A stretch of DNA of 64,000 nt from Flavobacterium magnum (GTDB taxonomy: Bacteria > Bacteroidota > Bacteroidia > Flavobacteriales > Flavobacteriaceae). Positions 37,239 to 45,439 of the stretch are shown here, piece by piece (position 1 is the first letter of the stretch; every line of letters starts with the position of its first letter). Both the position numbers and the translations under genes were made by a program. The stretch spans positions 2,852,001-2,916,000 of the forward strand of contig NZ_CP028811.1 of the NCBI RefSeq assembly GCF_003055625.1. Direction: 5' to 3'. The notes below the pieces were generated by a model. The model made no database searches. It saw only the letters and a list, made by a program, of their open reading frames with translations, and was not told the DNA's origin.

Positions 37239-38261
37239 TCACCGCCACCCCAACCCCGGCGCCACATGTTTCAAAATACTTTCGAGAACATGCACGTTGT
37301 ACTCCACGCCTAAGGTATTCGGGATCGTCAATAATATCGTATCCGCTTCCTGAATCGCTTCGTCGTGGGCGAGTTCCGCGATGAGCTTGTCGGGTTCGGC
37401 CGCATAGCTTTTGCCGAAGATCGCGCGTTTGTCGCTTTCGATATAACCGAAGCTGTCGGTTCCGTTGCCCTGCTGCCCGAAGTACATGCGGTCCTGGTCG
37501 TTCATCAGCGCGAAGATGGAGCGGCTTACGGAGACACGCGGTTCGCGCTTATGCCCTGCTGCTTTCCATGCTTCTTTATACAGCCTGATCTGTTCTGCCT
37601 GCTGGACGTGGAAAGGCTTGCCGTTTTCGTCAAACTTCAGGGTTGAGCTTTGCAGGTGCATGCCCTGCTGTGCCGCCCAGACCGCGGTGGCATTTGAAGC
37701 CGCGCCCCACCAGATGCGGTCGCGCAGCCCTTCCGAATAGGGCTCGAGTCGCAACAGCCCGGGCGGATTGGGGAACATCGGGTTCGGGTTCGGCTGTGCA
37801 AACCCATCGCCTTTCAGCCGTTCTAAAAATTCGAGTGCTTTCTTTCGGCCCATGTCGGCATCGGTCTCGCCCTGTTGGGGTTCGTACCCAAAATGACGCC
37901 AGCCGTCAATCACCTGCTCCGGTGATCCGCGGCTGATACCGAGTTGGAGGCGTCCGCCCGAAATCAGGTCGGCAGCCCCGGCATCCTCGACCATATACAG
38001 CGGATTTTCGTACCGCATGTCGATGACGCCCGTTCCGATCTCTATGGCGTTTGTTTTCGCACCGATGGCGGCCAGCAGCGGGAAAGGCGATGCCAGCTGC
38101 CGTGCAAAATGGTGGACGCGGTAGTACGCGCCGTCTATACCGATTTCTTCAGCGGCAACGGCCAGGTCAATCGACTGGAGTAAGGTGTCGCTGGCTGTAC
38201 GGGCTTTGTAGGCCGGGTGATTGGCCCAATGGCCGAAGGATAAAAAACCTATTTTTTTCAT
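37239..38261 (-). CDS. LLM class flavin-dependent oxidoreductase
   Basis: 340-residue luciferase-like TIM barrel enzyme using F420 or reduced FMN. It begins MKKIGFLSFGHWANHPAYKA and contains DGAYYRVHHFA, AIEIGTGVIDMRYENPLYM and a glycine-rich GGRLQLGISRGSPEQ. The substrate is unknown. FMN is more likely than F420 in Bacteroidetes. A second LLM-class gene of the same size lies upstream on the same strand, but the two are from different subgroups. Confidence 0.9.
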   Translation of the reverse strand: MKKIGFLSFGHWANHPAYKARTASDTLLQSIDLAVAAEEIGIDGAYYRVHHFARQLASPFPLLAAIGAKTNAIEIGTGVIDMRYENPLYMVEDAGAADLISGGRLQLGISRGSPEQVIDGWRHFGYEPQQGETDADMGRKKALEFLERLKGDGFAQPNPNPMFPNPPGLLRLEPYSEGLRDRIWWGAASNATAVWAAQQGMHLQSSTLKFDENGKPFHVQQAEQIRLYKEAWKAAGHKREPRVSVSRSIFALMNDQDRMYFGQQGNGTDSFGYIESDKRAIFGKSYAAEPDKLIAELAHDEAIQEADTILLTIPNTLGVEYNVHVLESILKHVAPGLGWR

Positions 38262-38416
38262 GTTGTTTTATTTATTGGTTTATCCGTAACTGTACCTCTC
38301 AATTAAATCGTTCTTATTTTGTCTTGACCAGAGACGCAGCCGACTGAGCGGCGCTAAACAAACGAAGCAAAAATTACTCATGCGATAATATTGTTCAGTG
38401 GGCGCTATCGCAATTC

Positions 38417-39433
38417 TCACACCAAGATATTCCTTTCACTCATTATTTCAGACAGGATTTGGTATGACCTGATCCTGTCGTTATGATCGTGCATGTTGGT
38501 GACGACCATAAGTTCGTCCACGCCGGTTTGCTGGAGGAATTTATCCAGTTGTTTGGCGACCGCCTCTTTCCTGCCCACAAACGAATATTTGAGCATGTCT
38601 CGAACGGCGGGGTTGTGCTGGATCATCATCAGCTCGTCGGTCATTTCCATGGGTGGCTGCAGGGGTTGGCGCCGGCCTGTCAGGATCCCGACGAACATGC
38701 GCAGTACGGAAGTGAAATTCCGTTCCGCCTCGTCGTCAGTTTCTGCGGCGATGACATTCACGCCGGCCATGGTGTAAGGCTTGTCCAAATAAGCGGACGG
38801 CTCGAATTCCTCCCTGTAAATACGAAGGGCTTCGGTGAGCATGCCCGTCGCAAAATGGCTTGCAAACGCATACGGCAATCCCATTTTGGCGGCCAGGTGT
38901 GCGCTGTCGAGGCTTGAACCCAGTATGTAGAGCGGCATGGGAACGCCCTCGGCAATCGGGGCGCGTACTTCGGACCATTCATTTTCCACGGAAAAGTATT
39001 GCTGTATTTTCGCAATCTCTGCCGGAAAGTTATTTACCGCCTGCATCCTGTCGCTGCGTATGGCTTGCGCCGTGAGCTGGTCGGTGCCCGGTGCCCTGCC
39101 CAGACCCAAGTCGATGCGGTTGGGGTACAGCCGACCCAGCGTTCCAAACTGTTCTGCCACAATCAGTGGCGCATGGTTGGGAAGCATGATCCCGCCGGAT
39201 CCCACACGCAGGGTTTGGGTATTGCCGGCCATGAGTCCGATGAGTATGGGCGTGGCCACACTCGCCACGTGGGGCATGTTGTGGTGTTCGGCGAGCCACA
39301 GTCGGGTGTAACCCAGGGTTTCGGCCTTTTGGGCCAGGTCGACGCTGTTTTTCAGCGTTTGTTCTATCGAGACGCCCTCGGCTACGATGGCGAGCTCCAG
39401 TATGGAGTAGGCGATTTTCTTAGTTGTTTCCAT
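38417..39433 (-). CDS. LLM class flavin-dependent oxidoreductase (MsnO8/YhbW-like)
   Basis: 338 residues from METTKKIAYSILELAIVAEG; 59 upstream codons have no homology and are discarded. It has the luciferase-like signatures LWLAEHHNMPHVASVATP, LRVGSGGIMLPNHAP and RIDLGLGRAPGTDQ. Members of this subgroup are FMN-dependent monooxygenases of mostly unknown substrate. The 155-bp gap to the other LLM gene makes cotranscription uncertain. Confidence 0.9.
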   Translation of the reverse strand: METTKKIAYSILELAIVAEGVSIEQTLKNSVDLAQKAETLGYTRLWLAEHHNMPHVASVATPILIGLMAGNTQTLRVGSGGIMLPNHAPLIVAEQFGTLGRLYPNRIDLGLGRAPGTDQLTAQAIRSDRMQAVNNFPAEIAKIQQYFSVENEWSEVRAPIAEGVPMPLYILGSSLDSAHLAAKMGLPYAFASHFATGMLTEALRIYREEFEPSAYLDKPYTMAGVNVIAAETDDEAERNFTSVLRMFVGILTGRRQPLQPPMEMTDELMMIQHNPAVRDMLKYSFVGRKEAVAKQLDKFLQQTGVDELMVVTNMHDHNDRIRSYQILSEIMSERNILV

Positions 39434-39683
39434 AATGTATCTTCGGGATGTGTTGCTGTTATTATAAAAATTGTGCCAAAGTGGGATTATTACGCCAGTT
39501 TTTAAAAATAGCCCTTTTGTCATGGATGTTGTGGCAAGTGTCCCGCGCATCGAAGCTTTATAAATTTTAGGGAGGACTACAATTTTAGGGAATTGTGAGG
39601 CGGTCGGCAACGACGGCTTACAGAAATTGATTGCCAGTTAAACCTAGTGTAGAGGCATGTCAGCAGGCATAAAGAAAAGCGGA

Positions 39684-41246
39684 TCAGTCTCCGATGACGA
39701 TGGTTTTAGTAAATGACATCCCTGTCGGGCCTTTAAATTGCAAAAGATACAATCCGTTTGCCAAATTGCCACGCTCAAGAACAAAATTGCTGCCGGACAA
39801 CCCTTCGAAATGCCTGACGATCTGCCCTGTGGCATTGTAGAGGGTCATCGTGGCATCTTGCAATTCCACGCCTGTATTTACATTTGCCGTAATCATAAGC
39901 GGAACAGGCGCCACTGTCAGGTGTGCTGTCCTTTCCTGCCCTGCCAATCCCAAATCGGTATCATTATCATATCTGGCTACTACAAAGTGCCTTGGCGATC
40001 CTGAGAAACCGGACAGTACAATTTTATTGTCATCCTGTAATAAAACACTGTAAGCATAATCAAAAGTATTGTTGCCCACCGGTGTAATAATCTTTCCGTT
40101 TTCGCCAAAAGAGGTATCTATACTCCCGTCGCTTTCAAGACGTAGCAGTATGAAATCAAAAATTAAGATTGAATCATCTGCAAACCCACCCGCGATAATC
40201 TTACCATCTTCCTGTATAACTACACTTCGCGCGACATTTATCCCCTCTGTGTTGGCAAATTCGAGGACAATGCCGTTTGATCCGAAAGAGGTGTCCAGGC
40301 TTCCATCTACATTATAACGGATTATTGCCAGCGGATAGTTATTTTCCAATGAGACATTGCCTACGGCGACAATCTTGCCGTCCTGCTGAATCTTTAGCCC
40401 ATATGCCACATCATCGCCACTGCTGATGGACGTGAGGACTTTGCCGTCATTATCAAAGGTTGTATCGAGGTTTCCATTAGTATTGTAACGGGCTAAAATA
40501 ATGTTTTTCGGATTAGCCCCGTCCGCGGAAGTACCGGTCCCGCCTACAACAATCCTGTTGTCAGGCTGTATAACGATGGCGTTAAACGAATTCCTGTATG
40601 TTTCAATGAATGTGACCTGCTTGCCATTATTGCCGAAACTACCATCCAGGCTTCCATCAATATTGTATCGTGCCAGAGCACCCCCAACATAGTATCCCGA
40701 CGTTGATGCATAACCCGCAGCAACAATCTTTCCATCAGCCTGTATGGCAACGCACATTGCCGCTTCGGAATAACTCCCGAATGTAGTGATTACCTTACCA
40801 TTGATACCAAAAGTACTGTCAAGCGTTCCGTCGGTATTGTAACGCACAACTGCAAAATCGTTGTTGGTGCCATTGTTGGTTGAACCTACGGCTACGATCT
40901 TGCCGTCACCTTGTATGGCTATACCGTGTAAAAAATCATCCGATGCGGCGAACGCAGTGGTCACAATGCCGCCGGTACCAAACGAGGAATCCAGGCTCCC
41001 ATCTGTATTGTACCGTGCTATGGCAAAATCATAATTCGCTCCATTGTCATAGTACCCGGCCACAATGATTTTACCGTCCTGCTGCAGTGTTGATGTAAAA
41101 GAGAGGGCATCAGAACCGATTGCCGTTGTAACAATCCCATTATTGCCAAAACTCAAATCCAATGCACCAGCCTGTGGAAATAAATTGACAACCCACAAAA
41201 AAGTGCATGCCATATAAATTCTGTTTAGCAAGAAAACGGCTTTCAT
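39684..41246 (-). CDS. Delta-60 repeat surface protein with T9SS sorting domain
   Basis: 520 residues with a signal peptide (about 1-28). Seven to eight delta-60 repeats follow, each near 55 residues with the pattern QxDGKIVAVG, DFAVVRYNTDG, SLDSSFGTGG. The last about 80 residues (TMTLYNATGQIVRHFEG, GNLANGLYLLQFKG, ending KTIVIGD) are a T9SS type A signal. The repeats likely form a beta-propeller on the cell surface. Ligand is unknown. The near-regular repeat DNA could recombine. Confidence 0.9.
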   Translation of the reverse strand: MKAVFLLNRIYMACTFLWVVNLFPQAGALDLSFGNNGIVTTAIGSDALSFTSTLQQDGKIIVAGYYDNGANYDFAIARYNTDGSLDSSFGTGGIVTTAFAASDDFLHGIAIQGDGKIVAVGSTNNGTNNDFAVVRYNTDGTLDSTFGINGKVITTFGSYSEAAMCVAIQADGKIVAAGYASTSGYYVGGALARYNIDGSLDGSFGNNGKQVTFIETYRNSFNAIVIQPDNRIVVGGTGTSADGANPKNIILARYNTNGNLDTTFDNDGKVLTSISSGDDVAYGLKIQQDGKIVAVGNVSLENNYPLAIIRYNVDGSLDTSFGSNGIVLEFANTEGINVARSVVIQEDGKIIAGGFADDSILIFDFILLRLESDGSIDTSFGENGKIITPVGNNTFDYAYSVLLQDDNKIVLSGFSGSPRHFVVARYDNDTDLGLAGQERTAHLTVAPVPLMITANVNTGVELQDATMTLYNATGQIVRHFEGLSGSNFVLERGNLANGLYLLQFKGPTGMSFTKTIVIGD

Positions 41247-41264
41247 TTTAGGGATTTGTTTTTA

Positions 41265-41272
41265 CAAATATA
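41265..41272 (-). promoter_or_regulatory. -7 element TATATTTG of the delta-60 gene
   Basis: Minus-strand TAnnTTTG match 18 bp before the start at 41246. Confidence 0.55.
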
Positions 41273-41316
41273 TGCAAATTGCTTGATATCCGGCAAGATG
41301 GTTAACGGGCTGGCTC

Positions 41317-41913
41317 TTATATAACCATCGAGTCCACTACATTTTCCACAACCTGATCCCCACCTGCCATTTTCAGGCCTTCGGCGCGGAAAGTCGTGAT
41401 GTCTGTCAGCCCGATAAATCCGAGCGCCTTACGCAGGTAAGGATCCGTAAAATCATAGTCGGACATCGGGCCCTCAGAATACACCCCACCCGAGGCGATG
41501 GACAGGTAAATCTTCTTGTCGCCGAGCAAACCTTTGGGGCCGTCCGGACCATAGCTGAACGTAACGCCGGCACGGAAAATGTGGTCCAGCCATGCCTTCA
41601 GCGTTGACGGGATACCGAAATTGTACATCGGCACGCCAAGCACAATGATGTCGGCTTCACGGACCTGTGCAATCGCCTCGTCAGAAAGCCTGATGGCGGC
41701 CTGTTGCAACTCATTGTGCGATTCTGCCGGCGAAAAGAACGAGGACAGCAGCAACCCGTCAAGGTGTGGGAGCGGGTTTTCCGATAGATCGCGCGTGGTC
41801 ACCGTACTGCCGGGATATTCCCCGAGCAATTTTTCGATGATGCCATCAGAAAGTTGTACAGTGGCCGATGCGCCTTTGCCCGGACTGGTAACGATATTCA
41901 GTATTTTTTTCAT
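41317..41913 (-). CDS. azoR: FMN-dependent NADH-azoreductase
   Basis: 198 residues of the flavodoxin-like AzoR family, which reduces quinones and azo compounds by two-electron transfer. The FMN-phosphate loop is in TSPGKGASATVQLS and the flavin contact in VPMYNFGIPSTLKAWLDHIF. The C-terminal FRAEGLKMAG is also typical. It is divergent from an hxlR gene across 139 bp containing back-to-back promoters and an inverted repeat. This strongly suggests induction by quinones or other electrophiles through that regulator. Confidence 0.92.
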   Translation of the reverse strand: MKKILNIVTSPGKGASATVQLSDGIIEKLLGEYPGSTVTTRDLSENPLPHLDGLLLSSFFSPAESHNELQQAAIRLSDEAIAQVREADIIVLGVPMYNFGIPSTLKAWLDHIFRAGVTFSYGPDGPKGLLGDKKIYLSIASGGVYSEGPMSDYDFTDPYLRKALGFIGLTDITTFRAEGLKMAGGDQVVENVVDSMVI

Positions 41914-41968
41914 GGTTTCTATTATTTTGCCGTAAAGGCAGGTTGAAAATTATTTTATTTTAACACCA

Positions 41969-41976
41969 CAAAATTA
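41969..41976 (-). promoter_or_regulatory. -7 element TAATTTTG of azoR
   Basis: Minus-strand TAnnTTTG match 55 bp before the azoR start, with a possible TTTG at 41992-41995. Confidence 0.55.
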
Positions 41977-41978
41977 CC

Positions 41979-41986
41979 TACCTTTG
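41979..41986 (+). promoter_or_regulatory. -7 element TACCTTTG of the hxlR gene
   Basis: Plus-strand TAnnTTTG match. It lies 2 bp from the opposing azoR element, so the two promoters would compete or be repressed together. Confidence 0.55.
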
Positions 41987-42002
41987 CTATACAAAGAGAA
42001 GT

Positions 42003-42020
42003 ACTATACTCTTGTATAGT
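42003..42020. promoter_or_regulatory. Probable HxlR operator
   Basis: ACTATAC-TCTT-GTATAGT, a perfect 7-bp inverted repeat with a 4-bp spacer, extending to 9 of 10 matched bases outward. It sits downstream of the hxlR -7 element and upstream of the azoR promoter, and resembles TACT/AGTA-type operators of the YodB/HxlR family. Confidence 0.6.
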
Positions 42021-42052
42021 GCTATCATGTAATATAGTAAACTGATTATCAA

Positions 42053-42418
42053 ATGGCTATGAACGAGAAATCTGAAAGAAACCACGCGGAATGCCAGTCG
42101 TTGATCCGGCCGGTGCACGATGCGCTGGAAGTGCTCAACGGCAAATGGAAACTGCCGATCATCATATCGCTGTCGTTCGGGAACAAACGGTTTTCCGAAA
42201 TGTCCAAGGAGATTGCGAAGATCACCGACCGGATGCTTTCAAAGGAATTGCGCGATATGGAGGTCAACGGACTCATTAAAAGGACGGTGCACGACAGCAT
42301 TCCCGTTGTCGTGGAATATGCGCTTACCGAATATGGGCAGTCGCTTGATCCTGTCATCAACGAGCTGCGCAAATGGGGTGTTGAGCACCGGCGCAGGGCG
42401 GGTGTGCCCGTGCCATAG
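42053..42418 (+). CDS. HxlR family transcriptional regulator
   Basis: 121-residue winged-helix protein. The family hallmark is CQSLIRPVHDALEVLNGKWK (about residues 12-31), followed by NKRFSEMSKEIAKITDRMLS and KELRDMEVNGLIKRTV. Cys12 is at the position of the redox-sensing Cys in YodB and HypR, so thiol modification by quinones may release it from DNA. It is divergent from azoR, its likely target. Confidence 0.92.
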   Translation: MAMNEKSERNHAECQSLIRPVHDALEVLNGKWKLPIIISLSFGNKRFSEMSKEIAKITDRMLSKELRDMEVNGLIKRTVHDSIPVVVEYALTEYGQSLDPVINELRKWGVEHRRRAGVPVP

Positions 42419-42432
42419 TGATTTCATTAAAA

Positions 42433-42933
42433 ATGATGAGAACAGCGGTCCTGATACTTTTGATGCTGCTGTCCTGCCCTGCTTTTGCTCAAAAGGAAAT
42501 CCTGTACACGCAACGGCAGTTTGACAGCGACACCTGCTGCTGGCGCGAGCTGGCCCGGTCCGGGCGCTACCTTCAGGGTGCCGCGCTGATTGCGGCGTAT
42601 TTAAAGGACGGAAAGCCACAGCGCAGGCAGGCGTTGTATTGGCATGCAGGCCAACTTTACGCACTTGGCGGAGACAACTCCATGGCGCTGCGATATTTTG
42701 GCAAAACGACGAATATACTCTATCGCTACCTTGGGGATGAAGATGCAAGGATGTGGTATTTCTACGTAAACGGAGTAAAAGCGTTTCTTAAGCGTGACAG
42801 GCAAAAACTACTGAAAATCATTTCAATATGGAAGCGGAAGTTTCTAGGTAACCTGAATTACAACCAACTCCTCCTGCTTTCGGAACATTGGGATATGCGT
42901 TATGCCGAGGCGTTGGATCTTCCCAAAGGGTAA
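42433..42933 (+). CDS. Small exported protein, unknown function
   Basis: 166 residues from MMRTAVLILLMLLSCPAFAQ, a signal peptide. The mature part is rich in aromatic and basic residues with helical pairs (GAALIAAYLKDGKPQRRQAL, NSMALRYFGKTTNILYRYLG) that look like degenerate tetratricopeptide helices. No family is recognised. An in-frame GTG at 42418 overlaps the hxlR stop, but the ATG at 42433 gives the better signal peptide. The two genes may be cotranscribed. Confidence 0.65.
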   Translation: MMRTAVLILLMLLSCPAFAQKEILYTQRQFDSDTCCWRELARSGRYLQGAALIAAYLKDGKPQRRQALYWHAGQLYALGGDNSMALRYFGKTTNILYRYLGDEDARMWYFYVNGVKAFLKRDRQKLLKIISIWKRKFLGNLNYNQLLLLSEHWDMRYAEALDLPKG

Positions 42934-43112
42934 TGACGCCATGGCGATAATTACACCGCAAAGGTGAAACGCATTGGCCTGTCTTTATTATGCATCGATG
43001 CACCGACGCAGCGGCCCATTTTTGCGCAGTAATATTCTGGCCTTTTTCACTATATTTACAAAAACCAATTACAAAACACCGATTACGGTACACTGATCCT
43101 TACTGCTTTAGA

Positions 43113-43697
43113 ATGAATTTCCTTGCGCACATATACCTTTCCGGCGACAACGAACTGATGAAAATCGGGAACTTTATGGCGGACGGTATCCGGGGAAAGC
43201 AGTTCGAGTCGTTTCCAGACGACGTACGCAGGGGCATCCTGCTGCACCGCGCCATCGATACCTTTACCGATGCCCACCCGATATGGCGGGAAAGCACGAA
43301 AAAACTGCACCAGCGCTACCATCATTATGCCGGCGTGATCGTGGATGTGTTTTACGACCATTTCCTATCCAAAAACTGGACACTGTATTCGTCCGAGACA
43401 CTGGAATCGTTCACGGACAATTTTTATCGCAGCCTGATCGCCCATTACGACATCCTGACCGAAAAGACCAAAGCGATGATGCCGTATATGATCCGCCGAA
43501 ACTGGCTGCTCAGTTACCGTACTTTACAAGGTATGGAGCGCATCCTCACGCAGATGGACCACCGTACGGGTGACAAGTCGAATATGCGGTTTGCGCACCT
43601 TGAGCTTCGCGAGCACTATGCGGTATTTGAGCAGGAGTTCACGCGGTATTTCCCCGAACTGCAGCGGTTTTGCGCTGAGAAAAAACAAACTTTATGA
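43113..43697 (+). CDS. acpH: Acyl carrier protein phosphodiesterase (AcpH family)
   Basis: 194 residues from MNFLAHIYLSGDN, the family's typical start; upstream in-frame codons are ignored. It removes phosphopantetheine from acyl carrier protein. HD-like metal residues appear in NFMADGIRG, GILLHRAIDTFTDAHP, and DVFYDHFLSKNW. The stop overlaps the ggt start by 4 bp, so the two are coupled, though no metabolic link is obvious. Confidence 0.9.
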   Translation: MNFLAHIYLSGDNELMKIGNFMADGIRGKQFESFPDDVRRGILLHRAIDTFTDAHPIWRESTKKLHQRYHHYAGVIVDVFYDHFLSKNWTLYSSETLESFTDNFYRSLIAHYDILTEKTKAMMPYMIRRNWLLSYRTLQGMERILTQMDHRTGDKSNMRFAHLELREHYAVFEQEFTRYFPELQRFCAEKKQTL

Positions 43698-45370
43698 AGC
43701 GGGTTGCCGTGCTGATGGTATGGCTGTGGCCGACTTGTAGTATTACATGGGCGCAGCAACCTGTAGTCGCTGAACACGCTATGGTGGTTTCCGCAAGGGA
43801 AGAAGCTTCGGCGATTGGCGCGGAAATCCTCAGGAAGGGTGGTAACGCATTCGATGCGATGGTGGCTACCGAACTGGCTTTGGCCGTAGCCTACCCTTAT
43901 GCAGGCAACATCGGCGGCGGCGGATTTATGGTGTACCGAAAAGCGGACGGCGAAACGGGCGCCCTTGACTATCGCGAAAAAGCCCCGATGGGAGCCACCA
44001 AGGACATGTACCTTGACGATAGCGGCCATGTCATTCCCGGATTGAGCACGGAAGGCGCGTTGGCCGTCGGTGTGCCGGGGACGGTCGCCGGCGTGTTCGC
44101 AGTGCACGAACGCTTCGGGAAACTGCCGATGCAGGATATCATGGCGCCGGTGATTGCTTTAGCCGAAAAAGGTGTGGTCGTTACGGCGGGGCAGGAAAAG
44201 CAACTCAGCACGTACCGTGAGGCCATTATAAAAATCAGCGGCAGCGCAACAGGGCTTGCCAAAGTTTACCACCAGGGCGATACCATCAGATATCCGGCGC
44301 TGGCCAACACGCTGCGGCGCATCTTACGAAATGGCCGTGATGAATTTTACAAGGGGGAAACAGCCCGATCCATCGCCGGTTTTATCCAAAAAAACGGCGG
44401 CATTATCACACTGGAAGATTTAGGAAGGTATGAGGTCCGGTGGCGCAGGCCGGTGTTCTTCGACTATAAAGACCTCAGGATCATATCGATGTCGCCTCCA
44501 TCGAGCGGCGGCATCACGCTGGCCCAGATCATGACGATGATTGCGCCCTATCCGTTGTCGCGCTACGGACACAACAGCCAGGCGACGATCCAGGTGCTTA
44601 CAGAGGCGGAACGACGTGCTTACGCCGATCGGAATTATTTCCTGGGCGATCCGGATTTTACGGTCATCCCGTACGCCACACTGCTCAGCAAAAACTACCT
44701 CAGAAGGCGGATGAAATCATTCAGCCCGGATAAGGCCACACCCTCGTCGACCGTATCGCACGGACAGGTTACCATTTCGGAAAGCAACGAGACCACGCAC
44801 TATTCGATTGTGGACCAGGACGGGAACGCTGTAGCCGTCACGACGACACTGAACGGCGCTTTCGGATCAAAGTTATACAGCGACGAACTCGGTTTTTTCT
44901 TCAATAATGAAATGGATGATTTCAGTGCCAAGCCCGGCGAACCCAATTCATACGGTCTCATTGGCGCCGAGGCCAACAGCATTGCCCCGCAGAAACGCAT
45001 GCTGAGTTCAATGACGCCGACGATTGTGGAAAAACAAGGCAGGCTGTTTATGGTATTGGGCACGCCGGGCGGTTCTACGATCATCACCTCGGTATTGCAG
45101 GTCATTTTGAATGTGCGGGAATTTGGGATGAACATCCAGGAGGCCGTCAATGCGCCACGGTTCCACCACCAGTGGCTGCCTGATGAAGTGTTGTTTGAGC
45201 CCGGGAAGTTTCCGCAGCATATCCTGCAAAGCCTTACCGGGAAAGGCTACCACGTCAACGAGCAAAGCGCGCCCGTGATCGGGAAGGTGGATGCCATCCT
45301 GATCAATTCGCAGGGAAAACGAGAGGGTGGCGCAGACTGCCGCGGTGACGATAAAGCGGTAGGTTATTAA
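43694..45370 (+). CDS. ggt: Gamma-glutamyltransferase
   Basis: 558-residue periplasmic enzyme that cleaves the gamma-glutamyl bond of glutathione. A signal peptide (about 1-20) precedes the heavy chain. The self-processing Thr is in NETTHYSIVDQDGNAVAVTT (about residue 368), which would become the N-terminal nucleophile of the small chain. The downstream PGGSTIITSVLQVI and MLSSMTPTIV motifs are present. Overlap with the upstream gene implies coupled translation. Confidence 0.94.
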   Translation: MKRVAVLMVWLWPTCSITWAQQPVVAEHAMVVSAREEASAIGAEILRKGGNAFDAMVATELALAVAYPYAGNIGGGGFMVYRKADGETGALDYREKAPMGATKDMYLDDSGHVIPGLSTEGALAVGVPGTVAGVFAVHERFGKLPMQDIMAPVIALAEKGVVVTAGQEKQLSTYREAIIKISGSATGLAKVYHQGDTIRYPALANTLRRILRNGRDEFYKGETARSIAGFIQKNGGIITLEDLGRYEVRWRRPVFFDYKDLRIISMSPPSSGGITLAQIMTMIAPYPLSRYGHNSQATIQVLTEAERRAYADRNYFLGDPDFTVIPYATLLSKNYLRRRMKSFSPDKATPSSTVSHGQVTISESNETTHYSIVDQDGNAVAVTTTLNGAFGSKLYSDELGFFFNNEMDDFSAKPGEPNSYGLIGAEANSIAPQKRMLSSMTPTIVEKQGRLFMVLGTPGGSTIITSVLQVILNVREFGMNIQEAVNAPRFHHQWLPDEVLFEPGKFPQHILQSLTGKGYHVNEQSAPVIGKVDAILINSQGKREGGADCRGDDKAVGY

Positions 45371-45413
45371 CCAAAGAAACGTTAAATTGTAAGCTTTAAG
45401 AACAAATACGGCC

Positions 45414-45421
45414 TAATTTTG
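45414..45421 (+). promoter_or_regulatory. -7 element TAATTTTG of the CLC gene
   Basis: TAnnTTTG match 18 bp before the ATG at 45440. An in-frame TTG at 45419 overlaps it and is therefore not the start. Confidence 0.6.
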
Positions 45422-45439
45422 CGACTCCATAAAAATCAG

